From Siphonodentalium dalli (taxonomy: Eukaryota; Mollusca; Scaphopoda; Gadilida; Siphonodentaliidae), in NCBI GenBank assembly GCA_032622095.1, contig CP136063.1, positions 37,858,106 to 37,922,105 of the forward strand: a stretch of 64,000 bases of DNA. Direction: 5' to 3'. Positions 61,240 through 64,000 of this stretch are shown here, piece after piece. Numbering within the stretch: the stretch's first letter is position 1; each line of letters begins with the position of its first letter. A program made the position numbers and the translations under genes. Below the pieces are notes generated by a model. It was given only the letters and a program-made list of their open reading frames with translations. It made no database searches and was not told the origin of the DNA.

Positions 61240-61267
61240 CATATATACTTGTATATGTATACATATA
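61240..61267 (+). promoter_or_regulatory. AT-rich probable promoter of element-A ATPase
   Basis: 'atatatacttgtatatgtat' lies directly before the ATG at 61268, between capsid stop and ATPase start. It is similar in style to the AT-rich segments before other element-A genes. Confidence 0.35.
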
Positions 61268-61805
61268 ATGGAACAGATGCACACAAAAGATCCCCAATCG
61301 GCCCTCATCTGTGGGTGGGCAGTCTGGCTGCGGGAAAACAGTGTTCACCGTCGATCTGTTGGAGGGCCCCTGCAGTGGCACGTTTCGACACACTGTAATC
61401 CTGTGCACCACCTGCACAACAAGGCGTACTAGAGCCGGCCGTGGATATGGGCTGACCTCCGATATATATGTTGCTGATCCGGGCGAGCGGCTCCATAATT
61501 ATCTACGGGCATTATACCAACTCTTTCAGGGCGAACCGACGTTGCATATTGTTGATGACTGCTCGGCCACGAAGGCCCTGACGAAGAAGAAGGGCATGCT
61601 TTCTGAGCTGGCTTTCTCAGGCCGACACGCAGGGCTAAGCGTCTGGGTCCTCACTCAGATGTATAACTCCGTCCCAAAGGACCTGCGCGAAAATGACGTG
61701 ATCCCTAGCCGGGAAGAGCGAGCAGCTGTTCGACAGCTGCTAGCATAAACTAAGCATGCTAAGCTTCTGTTAAAGACAAATCAGCCAACTGCTTATAATG
61801 TAGAA
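61268..61805 (+). pseudogene. Packaging ATPase of element A (A32-type), broken
   Basis: The ATG at 61268 leads into 14 codons, a frame change near 61305, then Walker A GQSGCGKT (61317-61340). It continues through a strand with FRHTVILC and DIYVADPGERLHNYLRALYQ to Walker B TLHIVDDC (about 61541-61562), then LSELAFSGRHAGLSVWVLTQ, the sensor region. After DLREN the frame jumps to a C-terminal segment with RAAVRQLL, a stop at 61746 and remnants of the tail to about 61805. The protein is shorter than expected, suggesting an internal deletion near 61690. It would pump the genome into the capsid made by the preceding gene. It is clearly a different subfamily from the ATPase in element B. Confidence 0.75.
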
Positions 61806-61964
61806 TGATGTATAACACTGATATGTGCTATCTATATCACTTATGTGCTTGAGCCATGTCATACTTGGTATCCTTGCGTGGGTGTGTACGTATACCTAGA
61901 TATATGTATTAGACTTCGCCAGCTAAGAAAAATATTCACATTCGGATTACAGACAATTACAAAT

Positions 61965-62587
61965 ATGAATTGTTATGAGCTGGTCGACGAGTTGCTGAAA
62001 GGGCAAACGAAGGATGCAGCTAGTTCCGTAGGAACTGTCGGGACGACGACAGAACTTGCTGCGGAACAGAGAGGCACTAGCTCAACCGGGGATGACGCTG
62101 CATTGGGAAATGTTGATGCGCAACAACGGGTTGTGGCTGTGCATCGGCAGCGGGAAAGGCTCGGCGGGGGTCAGGGCAAACAGTATATGGGAAAGCATTA
62201 ACGGCAGACCAAGTCGACGCAATGGACGACGAGAAGGTGGAGAAGCTATATGCCCATTATGAGGCGCGACTGGGTACCGCGATGACAAAGACGCTGGGTC
62301 AGGCAGAGCTCCAGTGGTATGCGGGGGATGCCGGCCTCCTCCTCCCGATTCCCATCGAGAGCCAACCAAACTGGTCGCTGATCTCAAGGCCGACCCTTTT
62401 ATTTGGGCACGCCCTACGCACTGCTACATGTCCGCTGTACCATCGATATGGCATGTATTTAGCGCCGTTGACTGCTGCGTTGACCACTGCGAAGCATTGC
62501 CAATTTGGACATGTCTACACACGAAGTATAGTCGAAGAAGACAATAATTTCCTCGGAAATTCCTGCAAATCTGAAACTGATGGATGA
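61965..62587 (+). pseudogene. Element-A hypothetical protein, broken
   Basis: Starts MNCYELVDELLKGQTKDAAS at 61965 and passes through several phases. One contains MDDEKVEKLYAHYEARLG and TAMTKTLGQA (62222 onward); a second, in another phase near 62345, contains PTKLVADLKADPF. It then returns to HALRTATCPLYHRYGMYLAPL, ending at 62587. About 205 codons with at least four frameshifts. Mostly helical, no recognised domain. It lies between the ATPase and small membrane-protein genes, on the same strand. Confidence 0.5.
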
Positions 62588-63094
62588 ATTATTACAAAGT
62601 AATAATATAAACAGAGTGACCACTGACGCTGCGCCACTACCGGAGGATACTCCCAATGGAGGGGTTGCCGTCCTAAAGGACTTACGCAACGACAAGCCAA
62701 GGACCCCAAAGGATCCCAAGAAGGTCGAAGCCGGGCGAGCGGGCGCCGCAGCTCGTCGGGCAAAACACGAGAAAATCCTCCAGGAATCCAAGGCCTCAAT
62801 AGAACCAGCCTGAGTAGCTACTACTATTCCGACTGCATCGCTATCGAATTCGCGAAGCCATACCCTTCTGCCACTGGTGGTACCCACAACGGAAGGAGTA
62901 ATAACAGCCGTCATAAAGGACCTCAAAGCGATCTCCGATTGGTCCAATGGAACAGGAACTGTGGTTAGACGGGGAGCTTGGGTTGGTCGGTGCGGTGTTG
63001 CTGTTCCGTAGGAACTATCAGAACGCGGCCCATCAACGCACGCATGCGCCCGTGACGCGGGGCGAAGAAGTGACACCGCAAAACACCAATTAAA
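62580..63094 (+). pseudogene. Element-A small protein with C-terminal membrane helix, broken
   Basis: The open part 62580-62813 has a basic middle (DLRNDKPRTPKDPKKVEAGRA and RRAKHEKILQ). After a TGA at 62811 the same phase continues with VIKDLKAISDWSNGTGTVVR. It then shifts frame near 62945 to a segment with LDGELGLVGAVLLFRRN, one predicted membrane helix, and ends TAA at 63092-63094. The promoter-like motif at 62591-62603 lies inside the nominal 5' end, so the real start was probably downstream near 62617, where a GTG may replace the ATG. Confidence 0.5.
62591..62610 (+). promoter_or_regulatory. Palindromic ATTACAAAGTAAT motif
   Basis: Perfect ATTAC-N3-GTAAT palindrome at 62591-62603 followed by AATATA, identical to the 13-mer at 40113-40125. 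It lies before the coding-like VTTDAAPLP segment. Confidence 0.55.
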
Positions 63095-63120
63095 GAATGA
63101 TCCATTTTATATGGAATAAT

Positions 63121-63162
63121 ATATTGCAAAGTAATATTTTACTTGTAATATACATAGCAGAT
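63121..63162 (+). promoter_or_regulatory. TTGCAAAGTAATATT motif before the 63163 gene
   Basis: TTGCAAAGTAATATTTTACT about 27 bp before the ATG at 63163, followed by an inverted 'acttgtaatat'. The forward half matches the motif next to the integrase ATG. Confidence 0.55.
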
Positions 63163-63402
63163 ATGTCTTCCCCAAGTACTGATGGAAAGATACTCGTCAA
63201 CGCGGCGTACCACGGCGCCGTGGTATATGGTCTTGCCATTGGCTACTCCCGCCTCGCCGAAATGGCTATTGTTGGTCCTTCCCCTAAACTAGACTTCACG
63301 CCCCGCGACATGGGCATGGTCGTTGTTGATGTCGCACTCGCCGCGGCCACGAGAGATATGCTAATTAAACAGGAGCTCATTCCAGCTGATATTATGAAGT
63401 AA
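63163..63402 (+). CDS. Element-A small membrane protein
   Basis: An intact 79-codon gene starting MSSPSTDGKILV and ending ADIMK-TAA at 63402. The upstream in-frame ATG at 63097 precedes the promoter-like motif, so 63163 is preferred. Two hydrophobic or amphipathic segments (AAYHGAVVYGLAIGYSRLAE and MGMVVVDVALAAA) suggest a small two-pass membrane protein. It is one of the few intact frames in element A, but its short length makes survival by chance plausible. It is followed after two bases by the next gene. Confidence 0.55.
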   Translation: MSSPSTDGKILVNAAYHGAVVYGLAIGYSRLAEMAIVGPSPKLDFTPRDMGMVVVDVALAAATRDMLIKQELIPADIMK

Positions 63403-63404
63403 TC

Positions 63405-63813
63405 ATGTTGACTGTCGCAATGTTGATCGGAGTTGCACTCGCCAACGCATTAACTTTCAGCTGGGCAAACTATCTCTTTTCGATGTTGAGAAATTCGGGC
63501 GTTGACGAAGAGCGAAAGCGCCATGATTTAGCTGCAAACTGCACAAGCCTCATGGTCCCGAAAACGGACTGAGTGCCTTGACTGGATCAATGAAGAACTC
63601 TGTCGCCATGGTCATACCGTTCAGACATTCCGTGATGTCGACGCTGCAATCCACGTTTACGCGCAGGTCATGGCAAAAATGAAGCTGAGTTTCACCTGGC
63701 CCCAGAGACCAAACTATCCGACTTCTACACGCCCTCAGATGACCAAAACAAACCGAGATATAACCTTTATTGCCTTGGCATTGGCTGCAAGCGGTGCGGT
63801 CGCTTATAAGTAG
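63405..63813 (+). pseudogene. Element-A two-helix membrane protein, broken
   Basis: The ATG at 63405 opens a hydrophobic segment (MLTVAMLIGVALANALTFSW) and a charged part (RNSGVDEERKRHDLAA). It shifts frame near 63540 into a long soluble part (RTECLDWINEELCRHGHTVQ, DAAIHVYAQVMAK), shifts again near 63680 and ends with a second hydrophobic segment (ITFIALALAASGAVAY) at TAG 63811-63813. About 135 codons, with N- and C-terminal membrane helices. Function unknown. Confidence 0.5.
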
Positions 63814-63838
63814 ACGGAGTGAATATGTTATATATGTG

Positions 63839-63882
63839 TATTACTTGCAATACATGTATTACTTGTAAAACATAATATATAA
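63839..63882 (+). promoter_or_regulatory. AT-rich repeat 'tattacttg' region before right edge
   Basis: TATTACTTGCAATACATGTATTACTTGTAA, two copies of 'tattacttg' followed by 'aatatataag'. It is related to the inverted half of the element-A motif and probably precedes another gene running off the window. 'FTFGGTHLDNMNVISIHHTP' from 63912 may be its N-terminal part, but the start is unclear. Confidence 0.35.
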
Positions 63883-64000
63883 GCAAGTCCGCATGGAATG
63901 GACAGAGTTACAAATTTACATTCGGGGGAACCCACCTGGATAATATGAATGTTATTTCTATACACCATACACCTGAGGGCACAGTGCGGTCGTCTAGTTT

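Larger units (their letters stand above)
37750..64000. mobile_element. Element A: decayed Maverick/Polinton-like endogenous viral element
   Basis: A cluster of virus-type genes: HNH nuclease, rve-type integrase, major capsid protein, A32-type packaging ATPase and several small membrane or structural genes. It is less AT-rich than its surroundings. This combination is the hallmark of Maverick/Polinton-lineage elements, including adintoviruses. Nearly all genes carry frameshifts or stops. Neither terminal repeat could be defined: the left edge is placed at the first HNH-gene coding sequence and the right end lies beyond the window. No protein-primed DNA polymerase B is seen here; it may lie further right or be lost. 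Element B (46896-60789) and probably a 2.4-kb repeat (43520-45940) are inserted within it. Confidence 0.8.

Overview
The window looks like AT-rich, repeat-dense, non-coding-rich nuclear DNA of an invertebrate animal, probably a marine lophotrochozoan such as a mollusc. That is inferred from the style of the repeats, the decayed LINE and the virus-like elements; no host gene is recognisable to fix the species. No tRNA, rRNA or intact host protein-coding gene was found.

From 1 to about 37.7 kb there is no intact gene. The content is small DNA-transposon relics (three TTAA-bounded piggyBac-like MITEs and several fold-back hairpins), a 1.8-kb fold-back at 3.7-5.4 kb, a decayed non-LTR retrotransposon at 13.1-16.8 kb (endonuclease, reverse transcriptase and C-terminal tail all recognisable but broken), a 66-bp minisatellite at 34.06-35.29 kb, and other tandem or dispersed repeats.

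From about 37.75 kb to beyond the right edge lies element A, a decayed Maverick/Polinton-like (adintovirus-like) endogenous viral element. Its left part has an HNH nuclease (+) tail-to-tail with an rve-type integrase (-), then several probable structural or membrane genes in both directions. Its right part has a double-jelly-roll-type major capsid protein, an A32-type packaging ATPase and small membrane-protein genes, all on +. Nearly every gene has frameshifts or stops. A directional motif close to TTRCAAAGTAATA sits just before the start codon of several genes and is probably the element's promoter.

The capsid gene of element A is split by element B (46896-60789, 13,894 bp), flanked by a perfect 6-bp target-site duplication (ATCCGT). 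Element B consists of two about 6-kb inverted arms around a 1.9-kb core. The core carries one intact 581-aa protein: C2H2 finger, A32/FtsK-HerA-like packaging ATPase, C2HC finger and acidic tail. Each arm carries an intact 188-aa protein with two PC4-like ssDNA-binding domains. No integrase, polymerase or capsid gene is visible in B. The 6-bp duplication and AG...CT ends fit a Maverick-type integrase, so B looks like a mobile satellite or a very reduced relative of such viruses that inserted into another element's capsid gene. It is the most interesting object in the window.
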